Below the pieces are notes generated by a model. The model was not told the origin of the DNA, did no database searches, and saw only the letters and a list, made by a program, of their open reading frames with translations. Shown in pieces: positions 47,327-55,107 of a DNA stretch of 64,000 nucleotides (position 1 is its first letter; each line of letters begins with the position of its first letter). The position numbers were made by a program, and so were the translations under genes. The stretch comes from a virus: the IMG/VR virus record IMGVR_UViG_3300017991_000008, positions 31,381 through 95,380 of that record. The stretch is one strand, 5' to 3'.

Positions 47327-47770
47327 ATGATAAGAGACTATGTGACAGTTGAAAGGGTCATCGAGGTATTAAATCGGCTTTACAAGAAAGACAGGGTGGC
47401 CATGGTGGGGATATTGAAGTGCGGCATAGGGTGTAACGAGGAGATGGTGAAGGACGAAGACCTGGTCGTACAGGGCGTGAACCCGGAGCATGTAGAAGTT
47501 GTGGAGTCACAGTATCTAGTTGGATTCCTGGGTATCATTAACGCCTTCTTTGGCAAGGAGTTTGAACTCGGTCCGATATCATTGAGGTGGAACGCCAAGT
47601 GTCCCAATGGATGTGAACTGGACGATGATTCCAAGTTCGGTGAAAAGTGTCCAGTGTGTGGAGACCAGATTCTAATTCCTGGGGAGGTGAACAGGGACAA
47701 ACCTTTCGGGGATCTCCGTCCGGCCATACGTGAGTTCAGGGAGGTTGGAACCAGGGAGCCCGACGCATAG
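47327..47770 (+). CDS. Protein with C-terminal zinc ribbon
   Basis: 147 residues. The C-terminal half has Cys-x3-Cys and Cys-x2-Cys (KCPNGCELDDDSKFGEKCPVCGDQ), a zinc-ribbon. The N-terminal half is alpha/beta (VERVIEVLNRLYKKDRVAMV) without a known motif. GGAG upstream of ATG 47327. Function unknown. Confidence 0.6.
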   Translation: MIRDYVTVERVIEVLNRLYKKDRVAMVGILKCGIGCNEEMVKDEDLVVQGVNPEHVEVVESQYLVGFLGIINAFFGKEFELGPISLRWNAKCPNGCELDDDSKFGEKCPVCGDQILIPGEVNRDKPFGDLRPAIREFREVGTREPDA

Positions 47771-47778
47771 GAGGAGTT

Positions 47779-47820
47779 ATGCAGAAATATCCAAAAATCC
47801 AATTTGTGGCCCAAATGTAA
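47779..47820 (+). CDS. Very short ORF with strong ribosome site, possible leader peptide
   Basis: 13 codons plus stop: ATG 47779 after AGGAGG with six bases between. Codon order MQKYPKIQFVAQM is unremarkable. It ends 13 bases before the next gene start, so it may couple translation of 47834 or be a leader. Existence is only supported by the ribosome site. Confidence 0.25.
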   Translation: MQKYPKIQFVAQM

Positions 47821-47833
47821 AGGAATAGAACCG

Positions 47834-48529
47834 ATGAAAGAGAAAAAGAAGCCTCCCGTGGTAGAAATCAAAGACAATCCTTTTCACAGTTGGGCTCGGG
47901 TGGAGTTGTGGAGGTGGCAGTATGGTGAGCTCCCCCAGCCCGATGACGAGCGGGAACTGGATGTTCCGGTGGCCGTCGAGAAGATGGTGGAGGCATTGAC
48001 GGATGAAACAAGGGACGACAGACCAGGTGTATTCAATTGTGCTCAGGTTTTGTCCTACTTGGGACATCTAATTGGAGAACTCGTGAAACACCCCAGGATG
48101 GCGATACCGTGTACTGAGTATAAAATCCCAGAGAAGTCTCTGAATAAACTAAAAGGGCACATGGAGAATTTGAGGAGTGGTGGGTGTCACATTGTGGTCG
48201 AGGAGTACGACTATTGTCTATACGAGAGCCAGCAAGGGGATTGCCGCAAAAAGGGTGGCACTTGTGATTTCGTTGACGGTAACAAGGGGGATTGTCCGCA
48301 CCACGCCATCAGGGAGAACCGGAGGTTGCTTTTTTCGTTGTCAGTTGAATTGGGGGGTGAACAGGTGTGGGTGGTGGCCAAAAAAAATATGACCAAGGTG
48401 GAGATAGTAGATGAGGTGCGGTGGCAAACCTGCTGGGATGCCAGGTTTGAAGGTGACGATCTAAAATTGATACCACCTAAGGACGCAGGCTGTGGATTAA
48501 GTATACAGATAATAGAGAACAAGGAGTAA
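47834..48529 (+). CDS. Unknown protein with Cys-rich middle
   Basis: 231 residues from ATG 47834. The N-terminal third has a charged, Trp-rich segment (FHSWARVELWRWQYGEL). The middle contains GGCHIVVEEYDYCLYESQQG and CRKKGGTCDFV...DCPHHA, which can bind one zinc. Not recognised. The longer translation from 47804 is less likely since it lacks an SD-like site. Confidence 0.5.
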   Translation: MKEKKKPPVVEIKDNPFHSWARVELWRWQYGELPQPDDERELDVPVAVEKMVEALTDETRDDRPGVFNCAQVLSYLGHLIGELVKHPRMAIPCTEYKIPEKSLNKLKGHMENLRSGGCHIVVEEYDYCLYESQQGDCRKKGGTCDFVDGNKGDCPHHAIRENRRLLFSLSVELGGEQVWVVAKKNMTKVEIVDEVRWQTCWDARFEGDDLKLIPPKDAGCGLSIQIIENKE

Positions 48530-48533
48530 CCAA

Positions 48534-49085
48534 ATGCCTAAACTAGTCGTCCTATGTGGTTCTTCTCGGTTCTGTCAGGAGATGGCAGTTTGTGCCTGGT
48601 TTCTAGAGAGGGATGAGGGCGCCGTCACCTTGGGTCTTCATTTGTTGCCATGGTGGTATGAGTCGGCCTCTCACCACATAGCCGAATACGAGGGAGTCGC
48701 TGACAAGATGGATGCCCTGCACCTATCAAAAATTGACCTGATACCAGAGCACAAGGATGGCGGAGAGGTGTTTGTGGTCAACAAGGGTGATTACATTGGT
48801 GAGAGTACCAGGAGAGAGATCGAGTATGCCAAGAGTAAGGGAATTCCGATCCGGTGGTATACTCACGACCCTATTGGACGCAGAGTTGAGTTTATTCATG
48901 AGGACGCCATGGGGGAGGTCTTGGGGGAAGAACCCGACGAGGTTACGTTTCTGGTGTGTCTGAGATGTGGACACGATCTCCAGACCAATGTTGTTCCCAA
49001 ACATTGTCCAAAATGTGGTACTAAGGAGGATGGTGTGTCGGGTGATTTTAGTATCAGAATCCGTACTGAGGAGGACACAGGGTAA
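48534..49085 (+). CDS. Nucleoside 2-deoxyribosyltransferase-like protein with zinc tail
   Basis: 183 residues. The start VLCGSSRFCQEMAVCAWFLE and later DALHLSKIDL and VFVVNKGDYIGESTRREIEYAKSKGI match the nucleoside deoxyribosyltransferase-like Rossmann fold (G-S-x-R at the start; D-x(n)-E near the Y-I-G-E-S-T loop). The C-terminal 45 residues have a zinc ribbon (CLRCGHDL, CPKCGTKE). The function could be nucleotide salvage for replication; a DNA-linked NAD or nucleotide hydrolase role is also possible. It ends four bases before the tRNA. Confidence 0.6.
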   Translation: MPKLVVLCGSSRFCQEMAVCAWFLERDEGAVTLGLHLLPWWYESASHHIAEYEGVADKMDALHLSKIDLIPEHKDGGEVFVVNKGDYIGESTRREIEYAKSKGIPIRWYTHDPIGRRVEFIHEDAMGEVLGEEPDEVTFLVCLRCGHDLQTNVVPKHCPKCGTKEDGVSGDFSIRIRTEEDTG

Positions 49086-49089
49086 AAAT

Positions 49090-49161
49090 GGGACATTGGT
49101 CTAATGGTAGGGCGCTGGCCTGTCGAGCCAGATGGTACCGGTTCGAATCCGGTATGTCCCG
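49090..49161 (+). tRNA. tRNA-Asp (GTC)
   Basis: The cloverleaf can be drawn completely. Acceptor GGGACAT (49090-49096) pairs with ATGTCCC (49154-49160) leaving discriminator G; anticodon arm CTGGC-CTGTCGA-GCCAG with anticodon GTC; T arm ACCGG-TTCGAAT-CCGGT. D arm GTCT...GGGC is short and has wobble pairs. CCA is not encoded. A hairpin GCGAG...CTCGC follows at 49204. Supplies an Asp codon reader, which may suit the Asp-rich (and Asp-Thr repeat) proteins of this phage. Confidence 0.95.
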
Positions 49162-49305
49162 CCGTGGGTGCCTGGTTATAGAGACGTCAAAGGCTAGGAC
49201 GCAGCGAGGTGAAAAACTCGCACTGTATGAGATGTTGACTACATGTACGCAGGCTTTCGGTGTGCTTATGGACCGAACCCACCTGTTTTTTTTAGGAGGG
49301 AAGCA

Positions 49306-49974
49306 ATGTCGAATAACAAAATACCTACCAACCTAAAGGAGTGTTTTATTGTCCTCAAGGAGATGGCCGAGAAGACCGGAAAGAGCGTTCTCGATGATTT
49401 TAAGAACTCCGATACGTGTGAGTGGCACCACGGGCTTGGTCGTATGCTTCGAAATAATTGGGGCTTATGGTGGGCAGAGGATTGGCCAGAGAAATATAAT
49501 AAGCAGGAGACTGAATTACACAAATACATGGTTGGCCTTGGTCTTCACCATGCAGACGACATGTCCGGCCTGATTTTGACTTCATTTCAGCGCCACTTAA
49601 AGGGGGAACCGCTGGACATTGAAGGCCAGGTGGCGCATTATCAGAATTACTGGAAGGAGCAAAGAGAAATGGATGAAAAGAAGTACCAAGAAGCCCTGGA
49701 ACAGATAACCGAACTGGAAGTCAAGGTAATGGAGATCGCCCAGCAGCGGGACGCCTATGATAATCGACGACGGGAGGCGATGGAGAAAACAGAGGAGTGG
49801 AGGGATAAATACCATGAACTGGAAGCCAGGGTTAGAGAAGAAGAGGGAATTGTGGGGGTCGGCTCCAAGTTAACAGTCAACTTGAGCCATAACAACCAGG
49901 CTAAGGTGACTATTCAGAGGGTTGAGAAAATTCGCGGAGGTTTAACTATCACCTGTTTCAACAGAAAGGAATAG
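49306..49974 (+). CDS. DUF6794-like domain protein with coiled-coil tail
   Basis: 222 residues from ATG 49306 (AGGAGGG upstream). The first about 100 residues fit DUF6794: IPTNLKECFIVL, FKNSDTCEWHHGLGRMLRNNWGLW, and HHADDMSGLILTSFQRHLKG. The rest is a coiled coil (EKKYQEALEQITELEVK...) and a small beta end with SKLTVNLSHNNQAKVTIQRV. The domain is found in phages and bacteria with no known role. Confidence 0.65.
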   Translation: MSNNKIPTNLKECFIVLKEMAEKTGKSVLDDFKNSDTCEWHHGLGRMLRNNWGLWWAEDWPEKYNKQETELHKYMVGLGLHHADDMSGLILTSFQRHLKGEPLDIEGQVAHYQNYWKEQREMDEKKYQEALEQITELEVKVMEIAQQRDAYDNRRREAMEKTEEWRDKYHELEARVREEEGIVGVGSKLTVNLSHNNQAKVTIQRVEKIRGGLTITCFNRKE

Positions 49975-49978
49975 TTCC

Positions 49979-50344
49979 ATGGGAGGGGAGACCGAAGACC
50001 AAGAAACACAGGAACTTTTAGAGTGGTTCAGGAACCTAAAGGCTGTTCATAAAGTCAAACCGGGGGATCTGATAATAGCCCGACATGATCAACCTGGGGG
50101 ACTAACAGATGCCGTCCGAAACATATTCAACAGGGCCGCAGAAATGGCTGGGCTCGAAGGGGTCACTCTTTTAATACTGCCAAGCAGATCTACATTTTAT
50201 GCTATAAATAAAAAACACGCTCGCAGAGAGCTGGAGAAACTTATAAAACAAATCGAAGAAGAAGGAGGCCAAGATGGCGAAGGACAAAGACAAGAAGATG
50301 ACGACACCGGTCGAGACATCGAAGGCGGTATCGATAACCCTTAA
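49979..50344 (+). CDS. Unknown small protein
   Basis: 121 residues. A compact first part (LKAVHKVKPGDLIIARHDQP, LTDAVRNIFNRAAEMAGLEGV, TLLILPSRST) looks alpha/beta, the rest is charged and likely unstructured and overlaps the next gene by 71 bases. Function unknown. Confidence 0.5.
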   Translation: MGGETEDQETQELLEWFRNLKAVHKVKPGDLIIARHDQPGGLTDAVRNIFNRAAEMAGLEGVTLLILPSRSTFYAINKKHARRELEKLIKQIEEEGGQDGEGQRQEDDDTGRDIEGGIDNP

Positions 50345-50564
50345 AGACGGGAAGCTCGAAGTGGATGGTGGAACGATGACCGAGCGGGACAAGGTGATTT
50401 TGTTAGGCAGGGCTGCGGCCAGAATATTCAAGGTGAAGGATCTGGGGCTTGCCGAGAGAACCCTAGTACAGGCGTTTCAGGATGAACGCGGAACCATGAT
50501 GTCCGATTCAAAGAGCTCTGTGTCACCTCAAAAGCCCAAAGAAAAGGAGAAAGAGACAGTTTAG
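50274..50564 (+). CDS. Unknown small protein, overlapping
   Basis: 96 residues from ATG 50274 with GAAGGAGG six bases upstream, inside the previous gene. It begins with a Lys/Asp-rich stretch and has a folded core (SITLKDGKLEVDGGTMTERD, ILLGRAAARIFKVKDLGL). The strong ribosome site supports it over the end of the previous frame. Confidence 0.55.
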   Translation: MAKDKDKKMTTPVETSKAVSITLKDGKLEVDGGTMTERDKVILLGRAAARIFKVKDLGLAERTLVQAFQDERGTMMSDSKSSVSPQKPKEKEKETV

Positions 50565-50588
50565 TCAGATTAGGGCCAGTCCATACGG

Positions 50589-50637
50589 GGACACGGGCAA
50601 ACGGTGTGTCCAGCCAGTCCGTCCGGTTCGAGACCGG
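50589..50637 (+). other. tRNA-like fragment (T-arm plus hairpin), not a complete tRNA
   Basis: CCGGTTCGAGACCGG (50623-50637) is a T-arm-type hairpin; upstream GGACAC (50589-50594) pairs with GTGTCC (50606-50611). The bases after the T-arm (TGGTTCTACT) have no complementary 5' acceptor in this region. It sits between the small gene and queD. A degenerate tRNA or a small stem-loop of unknown use. Confidence 0.3.
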
Positions 50638-50662
50638 TGGTTCTACTAGAAAGAGAGGGCAA

Positions 50663-51145
50663 ATGGTATTTATAACAAAAGAATTTAGATTTGAAGCTGC
50701 TCACAGGCTCCCCTGTCATGAGGGTGCGTGCTGGAATCTCCATGGTCACAGCTACAAAGTGGTGGTGACACTTGGTGGCAATACCCAAACAGAAGGTCCG
50801 GCCACTGGCATGGTTATGGACTTCAAGGATCTGTCGAGCATCATGAAAGACATTCTTGAGGTAGGCAAGTTCAAGGGTCAACCGGTGGTTCCCTGGGATC
50901 ATGCTCTGATCCTGTGGTGTGATGACCCTCTGGTTCAGTGGCTCAAGCAGTTGACCGTAGACAACAGCGACAGGGAGTTTCGTATTTTTAGAACGCTCGA
51001 GCAGCCGACCGCTGAGTACATGGCAGACCTTCTAGCCAGTATGATTCAGGAAGAATTATACTACAGGGGATTCGATAAGATAGTACATCGTGTCGAGGTG
51101 TGGGAGACGGCCAAGGCATTCGCTGCTTGGCAACGGGGGTATTAG
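50663..51145 (+). CDS. queD: 6-carboxy-5,6,7,8-tetrahydropterin synthase, QueD
   Basis: 160 residues from ATG 50663. Zinc ligands His14 (AAHRL), His27 and His29 (LHGHSY), and catalytic Cys23 (CWNLHGH) are all in place. Later, the HALILW and TAEYMADLL segments match the QueD/PTPS fold. QueD converts dihydroneopterin triphosphate to 6-carboxytetrahydropterin, the second step after FolE in 7-deazaguanine (preQ0) synthesis. It is the first gene of the preQ0 cluster. The translation from 50606 has no ribosome site. Confidence 0.93.
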   Translation: MVFITKEFRFEAAHRLPCHEGACWNLHGHSYKVVVTLGGNTQTEGPATGMVMDFKDLSSIMKDILEVGKFKGQPVVPWDHALILWCDDPLVQWLKQLTVDNSDREFRIFRTLEQPTAEYMADLLASMIQEELYYRGFDKIVHRVEVWETAKAFAAWQRGY

Positions 51146-51149
51146 ACCG

Positions 51150-51845
51150 ATGAAGAAGTATCTAATCAGAGAGATCTTTCGGTCGATACAGGGCGAAGGG
51201 CCTAGTGTGGGTCAGGACTGCGTTTTTATACGGTTTTCTGGGTGCAACCTAAACTGCTCATTCTGTGATGAGAACGGTGCGACGAATGTAACCTGGATGA
51301 CAGGGGAGGAGATCCTACAAAGGGTCGATCGGTTGATCCCAGGGGTAAAGCATTTCCGATATCGGGTTGTTCTTACCGGTGGAGAGCCATTGCTCCATGT
51401 AGATTCCGATCTTCTTACAGCGTTATTCGGTGCGGGCTATGTGATCTGTATCGAGACCAACGGAGCCAGGGACACCCAGAAGAAGATGAAGATTGAACTG
51501 GAGGAGCTCTTAAACTGCGAGGAGATGGTGGTATCTCCGAAAGATGTACCTGTGTCCCATCGTCTGCTTAGAGCAGCCACGTGCGTGAAGGTGCTTGTTG
51601 ACGAGAACGGACCCATAGTGGGACAACGTTTTAGTGAGATAGCTAAGAGCGCCTGTGAGGAGAGATCTCGCAAGGATTTGGTTCTACAGCCAGTGACTTT
51701 GAGTCCTGAGAACTGGAGACTGCGGGATGATTCAGTACAAAAGGGAGCTGAGAAGGCTTTGAGAATAGTTCGACGGAGGCGCAAGGCTTACGGCGAGGAG
51801 TGGCGGATCATACCTCAAACACACGTTTGGATGAATCTAAAATAG
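51150..51845 (+). CDS. queE: 7-carboxy-7-deazaguanine synthase, QueE
   Basis: 231 residues from ATG 51150, four bases after queD. Radical SAM Cys32-x3-Cys36-x2-Cys39 (CNLNCSFC), preceded by FRSIQGEGPSVGQ typical of QueE, then VLTGGEPLLH (SAM-binding GGEP). It rearranges carboxytetrahydropterin to 7-carboxy-7-deazaguanine. The Cys cluster has the normal Cys-x3-Cys-x2-Cys of QueE. Confidence 0.93.
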   Translation: MKKYLIREIFRSIQGEGPSVGQDCVFIRFSGCNLNCSFCDENGATNVTWMTGEEILQRVDRLIPGVKHFRYRVVLTGGEPLLHVDSDLLTALFGAGYVICIETNGARDTQKKMKIELEELLNCEEMVVSPKDVPVSHRLLRAATCVKVLVDENGPIVGQRFSEIAKSACEERSRKDLVLQPVTLSPENWRLRDDSVQKGAEKALRIVRRRRKAYGEEWRIIPQTHVWMNLK

Positions 51846-51853
51846 GAGGATAC

Positions 51854-52426
51854 ATGTCGGTCGAGGTACAAGAGGCGAAGAACGCGGTAAAGACCATACT
51901 CAAATTCATAGGAGAGGATCCAGGGAGAGAGGGATTAAGGGACACACCTGATCGGGTGATCCGTTCCTGGCAAAAATTATATGGAGGTTACCGGGAAGAT
52001 CCAGAAAAGGTCCTGAAAGCCAATTTTTCAGACGAAGGTTATGACCAAATGATTATGTTGGGACCGGTGGAGTTCTGGAGCACCTGTGAACACCACATGA
52101 TCCCGTTCTACGGGACTGTTCATGTTGGATATATCCCAGGGGACAGCAGGAAGGTTGTCGGGGTTAGTAAGTTAGCCAGAGTGATCGAGGTGTACGCTCG
52201 GCGCCTGCAGATACAAGAAAGAATGACTAAGCAGATAGCGGACGCTGTGGAGAAGTTCAGCGGAGCCAGTGGCGTCGGTGTAGTCGTTCGTGGCAAGCAT
52301 CTGTGTATGGTAGCCAGGGGAGTTGAGAAACAGCAATCGATAATGACCACGAGCGCCCTGCGTGGAGAATTGCTAAACGACGGAACGGCTCGGGCAGAGT
52401 TCCTGGCTTTTGCGGGGGAGAAGTAG
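51854..52426 (+). CDS. folE: GTP cyclohydrolase I, FolE
   Basis: 190 residues from ATG 51854 (AGGAGG upstream). The FolE motifs are complete: LRDTPDRVIRSWQKLYGGY, then CEHHMIPFYG with zinc Cys78 and His81, VVGVSKLARVIEVYARRLQIQERMTKQIADA, and HLCMVARG (second zinc Cys). It makes dihydroneopterin triphosphate from GTP, the entry to preQ0 synthesis. A phage-encoded FolE would raise the flux independent of host folate control. Confidence 0.94.
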   Translation: MSVEVQEAKNAVKTILKFIGEDPGREGLRDTPDRVIRSWQKLYGGYREDPEKVLKANFSDEGYDQMIMLGPVEFWSTCEHHMIPFYGTVHVGYIPGDSRKVVGVSKLARVIEVYARRLQIQERMTKQIADAVEKFSGASGVGVVVRGKHLCMVARGVEKQQSIMTTSALRGELLNDGTARAEFLAFAGEK

Positions 52427-52428
52427 AC

Positions 52429-53706
52429 ATGTGTTCTATTTTTGGGTGGATACGGGGGCAAGACATTGATCTGGAATTAAAGGCTCATGTCGTAATAAAT
52501 GCACGGGACAGGGGCCGAGATGGGTGGGGGTTCTGGATAGATGAAGAGGAATACCGGGGGCTGGGGGAACTGGACCCAGGGATAGTCGAGAAGCTAATGA
52601 CCGCGGATCGTGTAGTAGGTAACTTCCGTGCAATACCCACCACCGAAGTCGTTTCTACTCCCGATAATCTGCAACCTTACAAAGGAGTCGTTCATAACGG
52701 GGTGATAGCCAATGACAAGGAGTTTGGAGAATATAAGATCGATTCCATGGTTCTTGGCGACCTGTTACCTGGGTGTTCTAATTCGTTTGAATTTCTAAAG
52801 CGACTGGAGAAAATAAAGGGATCCTATGCGTTGGCATTTTTTCAGGGGCGGGATCTTTACTTGGCGGCCAACTATAAACCGATCTATTGGACGGATCGGT
52901 GTGGTGGGTGGATGTTTGCTTCTCAGGCGTACATGCTTCCGCCAGACTCCTACCCTGTAGCATTTCAACCTTACAGCCTTGCCGTAGTAGACGGGAGCTC
53001 ATTGGCGATTGCAGCGACAAGGGCTTTGCCGACCGATCAACCCCGCCGCGTGGTGGTTTCGTGTTCTGGTGGGCTCGATTCCGTGACCGTGGCTTACATG
53101 TTGAGACAGAAGGGTTACGAGGTATGTCTTGCTCACTTTCTGTATAACTGTCTAGCAGAGAATCGGGAGGTGGAAAGGGTCCGCCAAATCGCTGCTCACG
53201 GTGGATTTGAAATGGCGATCATTCAATTGCCCACTGGGGTTATGGCCGGCAGTATTACTGAGGGCAGGTTTGACAGTGGAAAAAACGGGATTACCGGGGC
53301 GGAATATGCGGTGGACTGGGTATCGGCCAGGAATCTTCTTATGTTGTCATGTCTCACGGCTTACGCCGAGACAAATCATTACGGATATATTGCGTTCGGT
53401 GGAAACCTAGAGGAGTCCGGTGCTTATCCAGATAACGAGGAGGAATTTGGAAATAGATTCAATGCGATCCTGCCATACTCTACCCAGAACGGAATAAAAA
53501 TCGAGCTACTTCAACCACTGGCAACGCTGATGAAGCATGAGATAGTGAAGAAGGGGTTAGAGTTGAATGTGCCTTTCGAGCTCACCTGGTCCTGCTACGG
53601 GGATGGAGAAAAGCATTGTGGTGTGTGCGGGCCGTGTTACATGCGAAAAACAGCGTTCGAGCGGAATGGACACAGGGATCCGGTAATGACGGATGCTGGT
53701 GTTTAA
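52429..53706 (+). CDS. queC: Gat-QueC: amidotransferase fused to 7-cyano-7-deazaguanine synthase
   Basis: 425 residues. N-terminal class II glutamine amidotransferase: starts Met-Cys, so Cys2 becomes the N-terminal nucleophile, followed by GAT-type RDRGRDGWGFWI and VVHNGVIAN. From about residue 205 is QueC: PP-loop SGGLDS (213-218), ATP-dependent, then zinc Cys 389, 397, 400 and 403 near the C-terminus. QueC makes preQ0 from 7-carboxy-7-deazaguanine. In archaea Gat-QueC fusions convert preQ0-tRNA to archaeosine. In the present context this suggests that the final DNA base is deoxyarchaeosine (dG+). No transmembrane or signal. Confidence 0.9.
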   Translation: MCSIFGWIRGQDIDLELKAHVVINARDRGRDGWGFWIDEEEYRGLGELDPGIVEKLMTADRVVGNFRAIPTTEVVSTPDNLQPYKGVVHNGVIANDKEFGEYKIDSMVLGDLLPGCSNSFEFLKRLEKIKGSYALAFFQGRDLYLAANYKPIYWTDRCGGWMFASQAYMLPPDSYPVAFQPYSLAVVDGSSLAIAATRALPTDQPRRVVVSCSGGLDSVTVAYMLRQKGYEVCLAHFLYNCLAENREVERVRQIAAHGGFEMAIIQLPTGVMAGSITEGRFDSGKNGITGAEYAVDWVSARNLLMLSCLTAYAETNHYGYIAFGGNLEESGAYPDNEEEFGNRFNAILPYSTQNGIKIELLQPLATLMKHEIVKKGLELNVPFELTWSCYGDGEKHCGVCGPCYMRKTAFERNGHRDPVMTDAGV

Positions 53707-53800
53707 TGCCGGTCAAGCACTCAGAACATGGAGATCAGAAATGCGCCTGTTTTGTGCTGATACCCATTTCGGAACACCGGAAAAGGTAAGAGAGGCCGAA

Positions 53801-54691
53801 ATGAGACTGTTCTGTGCAGGCACCGCTATTGCGAACAGTACTAAAGATGAGGGGTGTGAAAGATTATTTTACTTTGCCGCGGCTCCAATAGGTGACGGTG
53901 AAATGAGCAAGGCTCTGGAAAAGTCGATCGGATCTGGGCTACGCCACCGGCTTCTTTCGTATGCAGATATTGATAAAATAAAGGGAGCCTGGGACTTTTG
54001 GTTGAACCCCAATTTACCTGACAAGAAATTGTTTTTGGATTCGGGGGCTTTCTCGGCGTACACACGGGGCGTGCTTATCGATATCCGTGAGTATGTGGAA
54101 TTTATAAAGAAGAACGAATCGGAACTGTTTTGTTATGCTGCCTTGGATGTTATTGGTGACTGGGAAGGTACCCGTGAAAACTACGACATTATGAAGAAGA
54201 TGGGGGTTGATCCGGTACCTTGTTACCACTACGGAGAACCCTTGGACGAACTCAAGCGGTATTGTGATGACGGTGTGAAGTACATTGCCCTCGGTGGGGC
54301 TGTAGAATATGCCAGTAGCCGTGAGAAACTTGAAGCGTTCTTTGACAGCAGTTGGAGCATTCTCAGGGATTATTTTCCCATTAAAGTTCACGCTTTTGGT
54401 GTCACGGCCCAATGGGCACTCGAGCGGTATCCGTTTTATTCCTGTGACAGCACCGCGGCTATTATGGGAGGGGGCATGGGGAGGGTGCTCACCTTCGAGA
54501 ATCATCAACTCAAGAACACTACCTGGGATAAATTGGGAAAGAAATGTATGTACCCCGATCTCGTAGACGGATTATACAAAGACGGTTCTCAGCATTTGAA
54601 CCGGCGTATCCACAATGTCCGGGTCATGATGGAGTATGAGAAATACATCACCAAGGTATGGAAAACCAGGGGGATCACATGGAACGAATAG
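53801..54691 (+). CDS. dpdA: DpdA-type DNA guanine transglycosylase (TGT-like)
   Basis: 296 residues from ATG 53801. TGT-like barrel with LFLDSGAFSAY (Asp80, conserved in DpdA proteins of phages), YAALDVIGDWEGTRENYD, PVPCYHYGEP and KYIALGGAV. DpdA replaces guanine in DNA by preQ0 or its derivatives. It ends the preQ0 cluster and overlaps the phosphoribosyltransferase gene. Two other ATGs (53693, 53741) are in frame upstream; the bases before 53741 and 53801 are an imperfect repeat with MRLFCA in both, so the true start may be 53741. The typical fold seems complete from 53801. Confidence 0.88.
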   Translation: MRLFCAGTAIANSTKDEGCERLFYFAAAPIGDGEMSKALEKSIGSGLRHRLLSYADIDKIKGAWDFWLNPNLPDKKLFLDSGAFSAYTRGVLIDIREYVEFIKKNESELFCYAALDVIGDWEGTRENYDIMKKMGVDPVPCYHYGEPLDELKRYCDDGVKYIALGGAVEYASSREKLEAFFDSSWSILRDYFPIKVHAFGVTAQWALERYPFYSCDSTAAIMGGGMGRVLTFENHQLKNTTWDKLGKKCMYPDLVDGLYKDGSQHLNRRIHNVRVMMEYEKYITKVWKTRGITWNE

Positions 54692-55107
54692 CCCAACAAA
54701 TACAGGGGCTTGAATTTGATTGGTACGTGACGATCTCTCGTGGGGGGTTGGTACCGGCATGTCTCTTGGCCCAGATTACTGGACAAAGACAAATAGACAC
54801 GTTCTGTGTGTGGAGCTATGCGGGAAATAGACCCACCTTACCGGCCCACGTGCTCAAAGAATCCAAACATCTTGAAGGCCAAACGATTTTGCTAATCGAC
54901 GATCTCGTGGACAGTGGTAAGACAATGGAGTCAGCGGTGTACTGGATCCATCGTTGGCACCCAAAATCCATCACAACAGCGGTGCTTTACAAAAAGGATT
55001 GCTCGATATTCATCCCGGATTACTGGGCGGAAGAGATCTCAAAGGACAAATGGCTAGACTTCCCGTGGGAGAAAGATCAGAGGATAGAGGTCACATGGCA
55101 AAAATAA
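54658..55107 (+). CDS. Phosphoribosyltransferase, purine/xanthine type
   Basis: 149 residues from ATG 54658 (ATG 54679 is also possible). The PRPP-binding loop is ILLIDDLVDSGKTMESA, the hallmark of type I PRTases; a start-side FDWYVTISRGGLVPACLLA gives the strand and G-G-L-(V/I)-P. It ends with W-L-D-F-P-W, like the C-terminal region of xanthine/hypoxanthine PRTases. It could salvage guanine to GMP for FolE, or recycle guanine freed by DpdA base exchange. Overlaps dpdA and the ParB-like gene, so part of the same unit. Confidence 0.8.
   Translation: MENQGDHMERIAQQIQGLEFDWYVTISRGGLVPACLLAQITGQRQIDTFCVWSYAGNRPTLPAHVLKESKHLEGQTILLIDDLVDSGKTMESAVYWIHRWHPKSITTAVLYKKDCSIFIPDYWAEEISKDKWLDFPWEKDQRIEVTWQK

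Noticed and set aside
49162-49305. Terminator after tRNA-Asp (TTCGGT...ACCGAA then T8)
   Set aside because: The T-run begins about nine bases after the short six-pair stem and directly borders the next SD, so evidence is too weak.
50565-50662. Complete tRNA before queD
   Set aside because: T-arm is present, but no complementary acceptor, D or anticodon arm could be drawn.
50663-54691. Bacterial Dpd restriction system (DpdA-K)
   Set aside because: Only DpdA is present and no restriction partners are seen nearby; the phage-type protection cluster fits better.
54954-55094. N-terminal extension of the ParB-like gene from 54954
   Set aside because: It lies in the PRTase gene in another frame and has no ribosome site; ATG 55095 fits.
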